64,000 bases of DNA from Sediminibacillus massiliensis (GTDB lineage Bacteria > Bacillota > Bacilli > Bacillales > Amphibacillaceae). The stretch covers positions 3,054,838 to 3,118,837 of the forward strand of contig NZ_LT732535.1 in assembly GCF_900156915.1 (NCBI RefSeq). The letters are read 5' to 3'. A program made the position numbers and the translations under genes. This document shows, piece after piece, positions 1 through 7,891 of the stretch (its first letter is position 1; each line of letters begins with the position of its first letter). The notes beneath the pieces are model-generated. The model searched no databases. It saw only the letters and a list, made by a program, of their open reading frames with translations, and was not told the DNA's origin.

Positions 1-13
1 TTGGAAAAAGAAA

Positions 14-35
14 AGGCTGGCAGTTATGCCAGCCT
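14..35 (-). terminator. Rho-independent terminator of the small hydrophilic protein gene
   Basis: A perfect 9-bp stem (AGGCTGGCA with TGCCAGCCT) with a 4-nt loop is followed on the minus strand by a T-rich run. It sits just after the stop of the minus-strand gene at 45-203. Confidence 0.8.
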
Positions 36-44
36 CGTTTTATC

Positions 45-203
45 TCATTCAAAATCATCGGGGTTTTTTTCTGATGGGTTCTGTTTGTCGCTTTCTACTT
101 GGCGTTCCGGATCATAATCTTTATTGGGATCTTTTCTTTTTTGTTCCTGTTCAGGAGAATTTCCATTGTTTCCTCCTGTTACTTTGTCCTTATTATCTGC
201 CAT
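45..203 (-). CDS. Small hydrophilic protein of unknown function, 52 aa
   Basis: This short frame starts with ATG behind a GAGGTG ribosome binding site about 8 bases upstream and ends just before a strong terminator, which supports a real gene. The product starts MADNKDKVTGGNNGNSPEQ and is almost entirely charged or polar (Asp, Glu, Lys, Asn, Gln), with no hydrophobic segment and no cysteine, so it is probably a disordered cytoplasmic or spore-core protein. I recognise no family. It lies downstream of, and on the same strand as, the CBS-domain gene and could be co-transcribed with it from the sigma-B-like promoter at 708-733; that is inference. Confidence 0.6.
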   Translation of the reverse strand: MADNKDKVTGGNNGNSPEQEQKRKDPNKDYDPERQVESDKQNPSEKNPDDFE

Positions 204-228
204 GATTCATGCACCTCGCTAAGTCGTT

Positions 229-651
229 TTATTGTTTGTCGGATTTTTTGATTTCGCTCAGAGCGCTTTCCGCTGACTGGTCGTTTCCGCTGACTGCTAA
301 GTCACCAAGGGAAACAACCCCTTTTAATTGATCGTTTTCTGTGACAAGCAGCCGCTTAATTTGATGGTCCTGCATCAATCGGGAAGCTTCTTCTACGTCC
401 ATATCCGGAAGGCCTGTAATAACTTTTTCTGTCATTACCTGCTGAGCCTCTACGCTATTGGCTTTAAAATCTTTTGCTAAGCCACGTCGAACAATATCTC
501 TATCTGTTACAACGCCTACCAGTTTGTCTTCACTGACGACTGGCAGGAAACCAACATCATGTGCATCCATTTCTCTTGCCAACGTTTCTAAGCTGTCCGA
601 GGGTTTCACTTCCGCTACATTGGTTACCATTACATCTTGTAGAGCTGTCAT
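229..651 (-). CDS. CBS-domain protein (YhcV-like), 140 aa
   Basis: The protein is two CBS domains and little else: the first about residues 8-60, ending in GVVTDRDIV, the second about 73-122, ending in GVVSLGDLA. Paired CBS domains usually bind adenine nucleotides and act as energy or ligand sensors in the cytoplasm. An upstream extension of the frame is possible, but AAGGAGGT lies 8 bases before the ATG of MTALQDVM, so that start is chosen. The size and layout match Bacillus YhcV. It is divergent from the flavodoxin-like gene at 831, and a sigma-B-like promoter (708-733) precedes it. The ligand is unknown. Confidence 0.85.
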   Translation of the reverse strand: MTALQDVMVTNVAEVKPSDSLETLAREMDAHDVGFLPVVSEDKLVGVVTDRDIVRRGLAKDFKANSVEAQQVMTEKVITGLPDMDVEEASRLMQDHQIKRLLVTENDQLKGVVSLGDLAVSGNDQSAESALSEIKKSDKQ

Positions 652-707
652 AAGATGTACCTCCTTAATGAGAAATGATTTTTTCTGTTGTGACGCTGTA
701 CTATTCC

Positions 708-733
708 ATATCCACTTTCTGCTTTTCCCAAAC
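708..733 (-). promoter_or_regulatory. Sigma-B-like promoter of the CBS-domain gene
   Basis: On the minus strand GTTTGG, 14 bases, then GGATAT resembles the sigma-B consensus GTTTAA-N12-15-GGGTAT (4/6 and 5/6). It lies about 57 bases upstream of the chosen start. Confidence 0.45.
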
Positions 734-769
734 ATAGACTCAATATAAATGTGGACAACCAGGAGTTGT

Positions 770-795
770 GCTTAACTGTCAATTGTATCGGGTAT
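770..795 (+). promoter_or_regulatory. Sigma-B-like promoter of the flavodoxin-like gene
   Basis: GCTTAA, 14 bases, then GGGTAT matches the sigma-B consensus at 5/6 and 6/6 positions and lies about 35 bases before the start of the gene at 831. Confidence 0.6.
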
Positions 796-830
796 AGGTA
801 TAGGAGATATTTTGGTAAGGAGGAATAGAG

Positions 831-1457
831 ATGAGTAGAAAGTTAAAAGCACTGATTTTAAATTGTTCATTGAAGAAATCGAATGAACCTTCTAATACCG
901 ATGCCATGCTGAACGATTTCATTAAAATTTTTGATGGGAAACAGGTGGAATCTGAAGTGATTCGTGTTGCAGATTACCAGGTTGCCTATGGTATTGCGTC
1001 CGACATGGGTGATGGTGATGAATGGCCGCAGATCTGGGAAAAGGTAAAAGAGGCAGATATCCTACTTGTCGGTACACCTGTATGGCTTGGAGAGAAAAGC
1101 AGTATATCTAAGCTTGTATTGGAACGTCTGGATGGCGGCAGCAGTGAAACGAATGAGAAAGGGCAATCCATTTTTTACAACAAGGTAGCCGGAGCTGCAG
1201 TGACTGGTAATGAAGACGGCGCGAAGAATGCTGGAGGGGATTTGATTTTCGGTTTGGCTCAGCTAGGTTATACCGTTCCGCCGAATCCACTTGCATACTG
1301 GGTAGGAGAAGCCGGCCCGGGTCCTTCTTATGTTGAAGCGGAAGGGTACAAAAGTGAATTCACGCAATCCACTATACAAATGGCCGGACACAACCTGGTC
1401 CACCTGGCCAGCATTCTGAATGAACAGCCGATTCCTGCAGAGGGAAATGCATCCTAA
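831..1457 (+). CDS. Flavodoxin-fold NAD(P)H-dependent FMN reductase family protein, 208 aa
   Basis: The fold is that of NADPH-dependent FMN reductases. An N-terminal strand with a phosphate-binding loop (KALILNCSLKKSNEPSNT) is followed by GTPVWLGEKSS, the second flavin loop, near residue 84, and a central GAAVTGNEDGAKN segment. It is expected to bind FMN and use NAD(P)H in the cytoplasm; the electron acceptor cannot be told from sequence. The start has a clear AAGGAGG site, and a strong terminator follows. A well-matched sigma-B-like promoter at 770-795 suggests stress induction. Confidence 0.8.
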   Translation: MSRKLKALILNCSLKKSNEPSNTDAMLNDFIKIFDGKQVESEVIRVADYQVAYGIASDMGDGDEWPQIWEKVKEADILLVGTPVWLGEKSSISKLVLERLDGGSSETNEKGQSIFYNKVAGAAVTGNEDGAKNAGGDLIFGLAQLGYTVPPNPLAYWVGEAGPGPSYVEAEGYKSEFTQSTIQMAGHNLVHLASILNEQPIPAEGNAS

Positions 1458-1469
1458 CATGCCTAATAC

Positions 1470-1500
1470 AAAAAAGGATGGGGTTGCCCCATCCTTTTTT
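1470..1500 (+). terminator. Rho-independent terminator
   Basis: AAGGATGGGG pairs with CCCCATCCTT around a TTG loop and ends in a T run, directly after the flavodoxin-like gene. Confidence 0.85.
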
Positions 1501-1567
1501 GTCTCTTGAGATTAACAGTGTAAAACCCCTTCCAAGCTTTACGCTATATCCCGTCAAGCGGTTGTTG

Positions 1568-2290
1568 TTAAAGTATCTTGCTAAGAAACGATTTCAATCT
1601 TGGACTTTGGGGATTTTGAAATATTTCTTCCGGCGTACCTTCTTCCATAAAAATACCTTCATCAATAAAGAAGACCCGGTCGCCAACTTCTCTTGCAAAA
1701 CCCATTTCATGTGTAACCACAACCATTGTCATACCTTCTTGTGCCAGTTCCTTCATGACTTCCAATACTTCTCCGACAAGTTCGGGGTCAAGTGCGGAGG
1801 TAGGTTCATCAAAAAGCATGACGGTGGGATTCATGGCCAAAGCCCTGGCTATAGCAACCCGCTGTTTTTGTCCTCCCGAAAGACTGCCAGGATAGACATC
1901 TGCCTTGTCTGACAATCCAACCTTTGACAGGAGCGGCAATGCTGTCTGTTCAGCTTCTTCTTTGGATAAACCTTTAACTTTTATTGGTGCTAGTGTCACG
2001 TTCTCAAGTACGGTTCGATGGGGAAAAAGATTGAAATGCTGAAATACCATTCCGGCACGTGACCTGACGTCGTTAATGTTGGTTTTTGGGTCGGTTATAT
2101 CGTCGCCATCGATGATTACATGGCCGGAAGTGATATCTTCCAGGAGATTTAAGCATCGCAAGAAGGTGCTTTTTCCTGAACCAGACGGGCCGATGACGCA
2201 TACAACTTCTTTTTCCTTAATTTCGGTGGTTATACCCTTTAATACCTCTGTGTCGCCAAAGGATTTATGTAGGTCCTCGACTTTGATCAT
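1568..2290 (-). CDS. Polar amino-acid ABC transporter, ATP-binding subunit (GlnQ type), 240 aa
   Basis: This is the ATPase of a polar amino-acid uptake system at the inner face of the membrane. Walker [10 protein letters not shown] is near residue 34, the signature [15 protein letters not shown] near 137, and Walker [15 protein letters not shown] near 157, followed by the His switch [10 protein letters not shown]. It is full length for the GlnQ/ArtM family. Its ATG overlaps the permease stop by one base (TAATG), so the two are translationally coupled. Substrate specificity is not readable from the ATPase. Confidence 0.93.
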   Translation of the reverse strand: MIKVEDLHKSFGDTEVLKGITTEIKEKEVVCVIGPSGSGKSTFLRCLNLLEDITSGHVIIDGDDITDPKTNINDVRSRAGMVFQHFNLFPHRTVLENVTLAPIKVKGLSKEEAEQTALPLLSKVGLSDKADVYPGSLSGGQKQRVAIARALAMNPTVMLFDEPTSALDPELVGEVLEVMKELAQEGMTMVVVTHEMGFAREVGDRVFFIDEGIFMEEGTPEEIFQNPQSPRLKSFLSKIL

Positions 2291-2931
2291 TAAACATCCA
2301 ACCTCCGTTCAACCATGCGAAGAATAATCATCGATGGAATCGTAATTGCCAAATAAAAAATGCCTACCATTGCATAGGGCTCAAAGTATGTAAATGTCGC
2401 ACTTGCATATTGGCGTCCCAAATATAATACTTCTCCTACCGCTATAGCTGAGAAAAGGGAAGTATCTTTTAAACTGATGATAAATTGGTTGCCAAGTGGC
2501 GGAATCATCCGCTTGAAGGCCTGGGGCCAAATGATATAGAGCATTGTTTGGGAGGATGTCAATCCCAAAGAACGCCCTGCTTCCTTTTGTCCTTTGTTGA
2601 TGGAATGAACTGCTCCCCGAACAATTTCTGCAATATAGGCACCTGCATTGACGGCGATTGCAATAATAGATGCAGTAATTTTATCCAGGTCAATACCGAA
2701 CAGATCGGAAAGGCCGAAGTAAATAAATAATATTTGAACCAAAATCGGTGTACCCCGAATAACTTCTACATACACGGTGGCAATTCCATAAATGAGTTTG
2801 TTTTTGGAAAGGCGGGCAATCCCAGTGAAAGCTCCAATAACAAAACCAATCAGAACTCCAATGACTGTGATGAGAAGGGTTAACTGTATCCCTTCAAGTA
2901 AATAGGGTAGTACTCCTATATAATGTTCCAC
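2290..2931 (-). CDS. Polar amino-acid ABC transporter, permease subunit (HisM/GlnP type), 213 aa
   Basis: A membrane protein of the HisMQ family: several transmembrane segments, the [12 protein letters not shown] motif near residue 55 and the [12 protein letters not shown] loop near 137 that docks on the ATPase. The start is GTG, with GAGGTG 7 bases upstream. A single permease gene implies a homodimeric channel. It lies between the binding-protein gene and the ATPase gene, and a strong hairpin precedes it. Confidence 0.92.
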   Translation of the reverse strand: MEHYIGVLPYLLEGIQLTLLITVIGVLIGFVIGAFTGIARLSKNKLIYGIATVYVEVIRGTPILVQILFIYFGLSDLFGIDLDKITASIIAIAVNAGAYIAEIVRGAVHSINKGQKEAGRSLGLTSSQTMLYIIWPQAFKRMIPPLGNQFIISLKDTSLFSAIAVGEVLYLGRQYASATFTYFEPYAMVGIFYLAITIPSMIILRMVERRLDV

Positions 2932-2969
2932 TTATTATCACCTCTAATAGTTTGATGTAGTTTCAGAAT

Positions 2970-3000
2970 AAAAGCGTGACAACCGGTTTGCCACGCTTTT
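2970..3000 (-). terminator. Intra-operon hairpin between binding protein and permease
   Basis: A stem of about 13 bp (AAAAGCGTG with CACGCTTTT, extended inside by a G-T pair and CAA/TTG) lies between the binding-protein and permease genes. On the minus strand it is followed only by TTTTATT, so it may be a partial terminator or an mRNA-stabilising stem, giving more binding protein than channel. Confidence 0.6.
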
Positions 3001-3030
3001 TTCAAGTATCCAGATAATAGGTGCTTTTAT

Positions 3031-3855
3031 TTACATGCCCTCTGGACGTTCACCAAACCATTCTTCATAAATATCTCCATAGGTTCCATTATCTTTTAAA
3101 GTGGTTAATGCTTCGTCAATCACATCTCGCAATTCTGATCCTTTCGGAAAAGCTATGCCATACTGCTCGCCTGTTAGTAGCTCTCCGACAGTTTTTAATT
3201 GACCACCAGCTTCTGTATTGGCGTAATATTGCACATTTGGTACGTCGTAAATAGCAGCGTCCGCTCTGCCCGCAATAACATTCTGATATGCTTCTGTAAT
3301 TTGCGGGAAGGATTCTACCTCTCCTTCAGTTTCTTCTTTTATGTAGGTTTCACTTGTTGTTCCTGAGCGGGTGGCAACTGTTTTGCCGGATAGATCATCT
3401 ACTGATTGGATTTCTTCATTATCCGCAGCTACCGCTAATATAAGGCCGGCGTCATAGTACGGCTGTGAGAAATCGATATTTTCTTTTCTTTCTTCTGTAA
3501 TGGTCATACCGGCTATCCCGATATCGAAACGACCAGAGCCGATTCCGGCAACTACCCCGTCGAATTCCATGTCCTGAATTTCAATATCAATGCCTGCTTC
3601 TTCGGCAAGGGCTTTGATCAAGTCGATATCAAATCCGACTAATTCTCCCGATTCCTCATCTAAGTATTCAAAAGGCACGTAGGCATTGTCTGTGGCAACA
3701 ACATAGGTATCACCGTCACTGCCTTCTTCTTGGGACTCTGTTGTGTCAGTTCCTGTGTCTTCTGCGCTGCTTGATTCATCATCCGAGCTGCCACATGCTG
3801 TGATGATTACAAGCAAAAATGCTAGTAAGAATGTTAATAATCCTTTTTTTAACAT
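3031..3855 (-). CDS. Amino-acid ABC transporter substrate-binding lipoprotein, 274 aa
   Basis: The N-terminus is a lipoprotein signal with lipobox ITAC at residues 18-21, then an acidic Ser/Asp/Glu-rich linker typical of salt-adapted surface proteins. The mature part is an SBP_bac_3 domain: YVPFEYLDEESGELVGFDIDL near residue 59, then GRFDIGIAGMTITEER, and ATRSGTTSETYI in the second lobe. It captures a polar amino acid outside the cell for the permease and ATPase encoded downstream. The promoter region carries a CodY-box-like sequence. Confidence 0.93.
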   Translation of the reverse strand: MLKKGLLTFLLAFLLVIITACGSSDDESSSAEDTGTDTTESQEEGSDGDTYVVATDNAYVPFEYLDEESGELVGFDIDLIKALAEEAGIDIEIQDMEFDGVVAGIGSGRFDIGIAGMTITEERKENIDFSQPYYDAGLILAVAADNEEIQSVDDLSGKTVATRSGTTSETYIKEETEGEVESFPQITEAYQNVIAGRADAAIYDVPNVQYYANTEAGGQLKTVGELLTGEQYGIAFPKGSELRDVIDEALTTLKDNGTYGDIYEEWFGERPEGM

Positions 3856-3902
3856 GAACTCCTACCCCCCAGATTTTTAGGTTTATCAACCTATTAAGCA
3901 AA

Positions 3903-3934
3903 ATTATAACACAATATTGAATTTTCTGAAATAT
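3903..3934 (-). promoter_or_regulatory. Promoter region of the amino-acid transporter with CodY-box-like sequence
   Basis: On the minus strand a TATAAT -10 (3903-3908) precedes the binding-protein gene. Bases 3920-3934 read AATTTTCTGAAATAT and match the CodY motif AATTTTCWGAAAATT at 13 of 15 positions, overlapping the expected -35 area. Repression by CodY in rich medium is inferred. Confidence 0.5.
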
Positions 3935-3973
3935 TTTGTCATATAACAGTACCTTATATTTATGATGTGTAAT

Positions 3974-4014
3974 AAAAAAGCTGTTCCCCAGGGAATTAAT
4001 CCCTCTGGAACAGC
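3974..4014 (-). terminator. ectC: Terminator of the ectABC operon
   Basis: GCTGTTCC(A)GAGGGA pairs with TCCCTGGGGAACAGC around TTAAT and is followed on the minus strand by TTTTTT, 19 bases past the ectC stop. Confidence 0.9.
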
Positions 4015-4032
4015 CCTTATATCAATCAGAGG

Positions 4033-4431
4033 TTACTTGCTTTCCACTTCTTCCAGAACCGGATAGACACCATTTTCATCATGTACCTCTTTGCCGGTAA
4101 TCGGTGGATTAAACACACAAATCATTCTCATATCGGTACGGGCGCGGAGTAGGTGTTCATCATGCTCATCAAGTGCATAAAGCATATCTTTTCTGATCGG
4201 CCAAACCTTATTGTCTTTTATGGTAACGACTTCCCCTTCACCTTCGATACAATAAACAGCCTCTAAATGGTTTTGATACCAAATATGAGTTTCTGTTCCG
4301 GCTTTGATTAGGGTGTCATGCACAGAGTATCCCATGTCATCTTGTTTTAAAATCAAACGTCTGCTGACCCAATTGCCGCCGTCTACATCGTGTTCTGTTC
4401 CTTTCACATCATCCAAAGCTACTACTTTCAT
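4033..4431 (-). CDS. ectC: L-ectoine synthase EctC, 132 aa
   Basis: EctC cyclises N-gamma-acetyl-diaminobutyrate to ectoine, the last step of compatible-solute synthesis in the cytoplasm. The sequence is a full-length cupin. The iron ligands known for the family fall at exactly the expected positions: Glu57 in NHLEAVY, Tyr85 in MLYALD and His93 in DEHLLRA. The start is ATG with TAGGAGG 10 bases before it. It is third in ectABC and is followed by the operon terminator. Confidence 0.97.
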   Translation of the reverse strand: MKVVALDDVKGTEHDVDGGNWVSRRLILKQDDMGYSVHDTLIKAGTETHIWYQNHLEAVYCIEGEGEVVTIKDNKVWPIRKDMLYALDEHDEHLLRARTDMRMICVFNPPITGKEVHDENGVYPVLEEVESK

Positions 4432-4483
4432 CTCAAAAAAACCTCCTATAGTTGTTGATTTTACATTGAAGTAAAACTGGTCT

Positions 4484-5767
4484 TTAGTTTGTGACAGGTT
4501 CTTTCACTGTGCTTTTGATGCTCTCTTCTATAATTTCAAAGCCTTTTTTCAGACTTTCTTCCGAAACATTGATTGGCGGGAAAAGTTTGAATACTTCATC
4601 ATTGAAACCCGAAGTTTCCATGATCAGACCACGGTTGAACGCTTCCCCGGCAATCTTGGATGAGAGTCCTTCCTTTGCGGAAGAGATACCAGCCATTAAT
4701 CCTCTGCCTTTGACTTTACCTTCTAATTCAGGAAAATCTTTCACCATTTTCTCAAGAAAATCACGCACTAATTGAGACTTTTTCTGGATGCTTTTCTCGA
4801 AATTCTCATCTTCCCAGTATTCAAGTGCAGCAGTTGCTGTGATAAAAGCATGGTTGTTGCCGCGGAACGTCCCGTTGTGTTCACCCGGATCCCAAATATC
4901 CAAGTCAGGTCTGATTAATGTTACGGCAAAAGGAAGTCCGTAACCGCTTAGTGATTTGGAAAGGCAGACGATGTCAGGTTTAATCCCGGCTGGTTCAAAG
5001 CTGAAGAAAGTTCCTGTTCTGCCAATTCCCGCTTGCACATCGTCGATGATAAGCAGAATGCCCCAGCGCTTACAAATACTCTCCACTTTTTTCAACCACT
5101 CGAAACGGGCTGCGTTAATACCGCCTTCGCCTTGTACCGTTTCCAAAATCATGGCTGCAGGAATATCGACCCCGCTTCCTCCATCTTCAAGGAATCTCTC
5201 CAAGTATTCTAAATCAAGACTGTCTTCATCACCATTAACGAAGTTATCGTAAGGCATGGTGACAACGTTTTGCAAAGGAACACCTGCCCCTTTACGCTTG
5301 AATGAATTGCCTGTTACAGATAGAGAACCGATAGTCATTCCGTGAAAACCATTTGTAAAGCTGATTACATCTGTACGTCCGGTCACTTTACGTGCAAGCT
5401 TTAATGCACTTTCTACCGTGTTTGTTCCTGTTGGTCCAGGGAACATTGTCTTGTATTCCAAATTGCGTGGCTTCAGGATTACTTCGTTGAACTTTTTCAA
5501 GAACTCTGCTTTAGGAGCAGTAGCTTTATCTAGGGAGTGAGTAATTCCGTCATCCAAAATATATTCAACGAGCTTGTTTTTCATCTTATCGTCGTTATGG
5601 CCGTAATTCAGGGCGCCGGCACCGGAGAAGAAGTCCAAGTATTCGTTTCCGTCCTGGTCCCAAATTCTTTCCCCTTTGGCCTTGGTAAAGACCGCCGGAA
5701 AGCTGCGGCAATAGCTGCGTACTTCTGATTCCAATTTTTCAAAGATATCTAAGTTTGTTTTAGTCAA
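4484..5767 (-). CDS. ectB: Diaminobutyrate-2-oxoglutarate aminotransferase EctB, 427 aa
   Basis: EctB transfers the amino group of glutamate to aspartate-semialdehyde, making 2,4-diaminobutyrate, the first step of ectoine synthesis. It is a class III PLP aminotransferase: [16 protein letters not shown] near 111 binds the PLP phosphate, [18 protein letters not shown] near 241 carries the PLP-ring Asp, and Lys271 in LSKSLSG is the Schiff-base lysine. The start is TTG, with AAGGAGG 9 bases upstream and no nearby ATG. It is second in the operon. Confidence 0.97.
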   Translation of the reverse strand: MTKTNLDIFEKLESEVRSYCRSFPAVFTKAKGERIWDQDGNEYLDFFSGAGALNYGHNDDKMKNKLVEYILDDGITHSLDKATAPKAEFLKKFNEVILKPRNLEYKTMFPGPTGTNTVESALKLARKVTGRTDVISFTNGFHGMTIGSLSVTGNSFKRKGAGVPLQNVVTMPYDNFVNGDEDSLDLEYLERFLEDGGSGVDIPAAMILETVQGEGGINAARFEWLKKVESICKRWGILLIIDDVQAGIGRTGTFFSFEPAGIKPDIVCLSKSLSGYGLPFAVTLIRPDLDIWDPGEHNGTFRGNNHAFITATAALEYWEDENFEKSIQKKSQLVRDFLEKMVKDFPELEGKVKGRGLMAGISSAKEGLSSKIAGEAFNRGLIMETSGFNDEVFKLFPPINVSEESLKKGFEIIEESIKSTVKEPVTN

Positions 5768-5820
5768 AATAATTTCCTCCTTCGATTTGTTGAACCTTTA
5801 TCAATTGTTCCGGTTTGCGA

Positions 5821-6342
5821 TTATCTGGTAATGGGGCCGACTCGGAAATTCAACTCTTCCTCATGGCCTTCGGTCGGAAACAAGTCCTTGGAAAATAATT
5901 CGCTTACTTCGCACCGGGTGTTATACTCATGTGCGAGTCGCCGGAATAATGATTGAGAGGCATTGTTGGATGGGGTCACTGTCGCCTCTACGTAGCGAAC
6001 ATCCTGACAGGCTTCCCGGTTGATTAACTCATGCAACAATTTGGAGGCAATTCCTTTACCTCTTTGTTCCGGTGAGACACCGATCTGCCAGACAAAAACC
6101 GCATCCGGACGCTCGGGAGGGATAAATGCGGTCACAAAGCCTACGACCTTGCCGTCTTCTTTTGCTACCACACAGGTTTCTGAAAAAAACTCACTCATCA
6201 TAATGTATTTATATGCCGAGTTTTGGTCGAGCGTGGAATCGTTCACCAATTGCCACATCGCTGAGCCATCCTCAACAGCCGGTTTTTCGAATACCAGCTT
6301 CTCAGCTGTATCTGCAGTAGCAGTTACGCTTTGACTATTAAT
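5821..6342 (-). CDS. ectA: L-2,4-diaminobutyrate N-acetyltransferase EctA, 173 aa, apparent AUU start
   Basis: EctA acetylates diaminobutyrate with acetyl-CoA. The protein is one GNAT domain: the acetyl-CoA loop is VSPEQRGKGIASKLL, and YVEATVTPSNNASQSLFRRLA matches EctA. The frame is open to 6432, but upstream ATG and TTG codons have no ribosome binding site. A perfect AAGGAGG lies at 6351-6357, and the only in-frame codon at normal distance (8 bases) is ATT at 6340-6342. No ATG, GTG or TTG occurs in frame between it and Met inside the conserved domain. I therefore place the start at AUU, giving the usual EctA length; a start in the longer frame is the alternative. Confidence 0.9.
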   Translation of the reverse strand: MNSQSVTATADTAEKLVFEKPAVEDGSAMWQLVNDSTLDQNSAYKYIMMSEFFSETCVVAKEDGKVVGFVTAFIPPERPDAVFVWQIGVSPEQRGKGIASKLLHELINREACQDVRYVEATVTPSNNASQSLFRRLAHEYNTRCEVSELFSKDLFPTEGHEEELNFRVGPITR

Positions 6343-6379
6343 ATTGAGTTCCTCCTTCAATGAATCTTTGATTATTTTT

Positions 6380-6394
6380 GATTTTCTGAAAAGT
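6380..6394. promoter_or_regulatory. CodY-box-like sequence in the ectA leader
   Basis: GATTTTCTGAAAAGT matches the CodY motif AATTTTCWGAAAATT at 13 of 15 positions. It lies just downstream of the predicted ectA transcription start, where binding would block the operon. Regulation is inferred. Confidence 0.4.
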
Positions 6395-6403
6395 ACATTT
6401 ATT

Positions 6404-6432
6404 ATCATAGGAAACTTGGTAAATTTACACAA
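6404..6432 (-). promoter_or_regulatory. Predicted sigma-A promoter of ectABC
   Basis: On the minus strand TTGTGT, a 17-base spacer and TATGAT (5/6 to TATAAT) predict a transcript start near 6397 and a leader of about 55 bases before ectA. Confidence 0.5.
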
Positions 6433-6522
6433 ACCATTTTAAGCTTGATTAACACTGTTTAAATTCGCTTAATAAGGATGAGAAGATAACAGCTAATAAA
6501 AAGCTGATAATTGCTCCTGTAT

Positions 6523-6539
6523 TGTTAATAATTCTAACA
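6523..6539. promoter_or_regulatory. GlnR/TnrA-type box between ectA and the ydaT-like gene
   Basis: TGTTA-N7-TAACA is a perfect match to the Bacillus GlnR/TnrA consensus TGTNA-N7-TNACA inside a 7-bp inverted repeat. It is about 90 bases upstream of the ectA -35 and 100 bases upstream of the ydaT-like promoter, so the target is unclear. One chance match in a window this size would not be surprising. Confidence 0.3.
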
Positions 6540-6639
6540 ATCTTTAAGATTTTGCCATGAAAATCAGGAAGACAAGTTGTCATTAAGGTTGATTTCAAGC
6601 GATTTGTGAATGCGGACGTATTACATGGGGCAAAACAGT

Positions 6640-6666
6640 GTTTACATGGATAAGGATAGAGGGAAT
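6640..6666 (+). promoter_or_regulatory. Sigma-B-like promoter of the ydaT-like gene
   Basis: GTTTAC, 15 bases, then GGGAAT matches the sigma-B consensus at 5/6 and 5/6, about 40 bases before the start codon. B. subtilis ydaT is known to me as a sigma-B gene. Confidence 0.6.
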
Positions 6667-6707
6667 TATAAACAAAAGATGAATTTTGAAGGAAGGGGAT
6701 GAGACAA

Positions 6708-7163
6708 ATGCCTTGGACTATGAACGATTATCCATCATCGATGAAAAACTTTGAACCAGTCCTTCGTAAAAAAGCAATTGAGATAGCCAATGCAATGGTA
6801 GACGAGGGCTATGAAGAAGGGAGAGCCATTCCGATTGCCACAGAGCAGGCGAAAGAATGGTATGAGAATGCTTCCGAAAAAGAAATAAAGGAATTTGAAG
6901 AACAAGGAAACCCGGCAAAACGTTCGAACAAAAAGAAATCATACGAAAACAGGCCGGAATTGTTGGATGAAGGTGAACACGTGGTACCCCATGACAAGGG
7001 ATGGGCCGTTCAGGCCAAAGATGCCAAAAAGCCGACAAAAGTTTATGAAAACAAATCAGATGCTGTCGAACACGCAAAAGAAATTGCGGAAAACAAAGGG
7101 ACAGAAGCAGTAATTCATAAAAGAAGCGGAGATATTGAAAAAAAGCACAATTTTTCTGATTAA
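6708..7163 (+). CDS. ydaT: YdaT-like general stress protein, 151 aa
   Basis: The N-terminal half (MPWTMNDYPSSMKN, then AIEIANAMVDEGYEEGRAIPIA and AKEWYENAS) is the ChaB/YdaT-type region. The C-terminal half, GEHVVPHDKGWAVQAKDAKKP to the end, is a DUF2188 domain seen in small stress proteins. It is hydrophilic and cytoplasmic, with no known enzymatic role. Two ATGs are in frame; the second (MPWT) is used because GGAAGGGG lies 9 bases before it and homologues begin there. A sigma-B-like promoter precedes it and a terminator follows. Confidence 0.82.
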   Translation: MPWTMNDYPSSMKNFEPVLRKKAIEIANAMVDEGYEEGRAIPIATEQAKEWYENASEKEIKEFEEQGNPAKRSNKKKSYENRPELLDEGEHVVPHDKGWAVQAKDAKKPTKVYENKSDAVEHAKEIAENKGTEAVIHKRSGDIEKKHNFSD

Positions 7164-7193
7164 GGCTGTAGAAAATCTACAGCCTGCTTTTTT
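7164..7193 (+). terminator. Terminator of the ydaT-like gene
   Basis: GGCTGTAGA pairs with TCTACAGCC around AAA and is followed by TGCTTTTTT, starting at the stop codon. Confidence 0.85.
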
Positions 7194-7202
7194 GCCTGAA
7201 TG

Positions 7203-7814
7203 TTACCTTGAGACATATGGGTTATCTTTTATCCAGAAGCGCCAAGGGTATTCTCTTGCTTCACCTGAGTTGTCGATGCCAATTCTAGGACCGCTGGCAA
7301 CAGAAAAGTCATTTTTATGATAGTTATCCGAAATCCAAAGTGGTTCTTGATCTAACCGGTGGCCATAATCACTCATCCCGATGCCAAGTGCTTTGGTAAG
7401 CTTGCCGGGGCCGTTGGTCCATTGAATCTGTTTTTTTGCTTTAGGTCTTCTTTCTTCCATCATTTCCAAACCGGAGTAAGGCTCGAGGGCTCTGATTAAA
7501 ACTGCTTCCGGTGCCCCTACATCGCCGCTTACCACATTTACGAGACAGTGGGTGTGCATGACATATGTATAAGCATATCCAGATGGCCCGAACATTACCT
7601 CGGTCCGCTTTGTGCGCCGGTTCCCGAAACTGTGTGCTGCACGGTCATGTGGTCCCATATATGCTTCTGTTTCGACAATTATCCCAGAGGCAGTGCCTTC
7701 GGTTGTCTGTTTAACAAGCAGCCGGCCTAAGAGACTTCTTGCCAAGTCCAAGGTGGGTTTTTTGTAAAAATGCATATTCGCTGGGGGGATGTCTTCCTTT
7801 GTCAGTTTGTACAT
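7203..7814 (-). CDS. 3-methyladenine DNA glycosylase (AAG/Mpg family), 203 aa
   Basis: The enzyme excises alkylated purines in base-excision repair. Family landmarks are ARSLLGRLLV near residue 25, the catalytic glutamate in IVETEAYMGPHDRAAHS near 46, YVMHTHCLVNVV near 83 and NGPGKLTKALGI near 133. The length is typical. The start is ATG with AGGAGT 7 bases upstream. It stands alone, downstream of katA but separated from it by a terminator. Confidence 0.94.
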   Translation of the reverse strand: MYKLTKEDIPPANMHFYKKPTLDLARSLLGRLLVKQTTEGTASGIIVETEAYMGPHDRAAHSFGNRRTKRTEVMFGPSGYAYTYVMHTHCLVNVVSGDVGAPEAVLIRALEPYSGLEMMEERRPKAKKQIQWTNGPGKLTKALGIGMSDYGHRLDQEPLWISDNYHKNDFSVASGPRIGIDNSGEAREYPWRFWIKDNPYVSR

Positions 7815-7891
7815 ATTGACTACTCCTAATTGCTATTGAAGCGGGAATTTTATTTCTTCATATAATAGTACATTTCTTTCGTATAAAACAA

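Noticed and set aside
6343-6432. The longer EctA N-terminus reading from upstream ATG or TTG codons
   Set aside because: No ribosome binding site precedes those codons, and the perfect AAGGAGG would lie inside the coding region; family length fits the shorter form.
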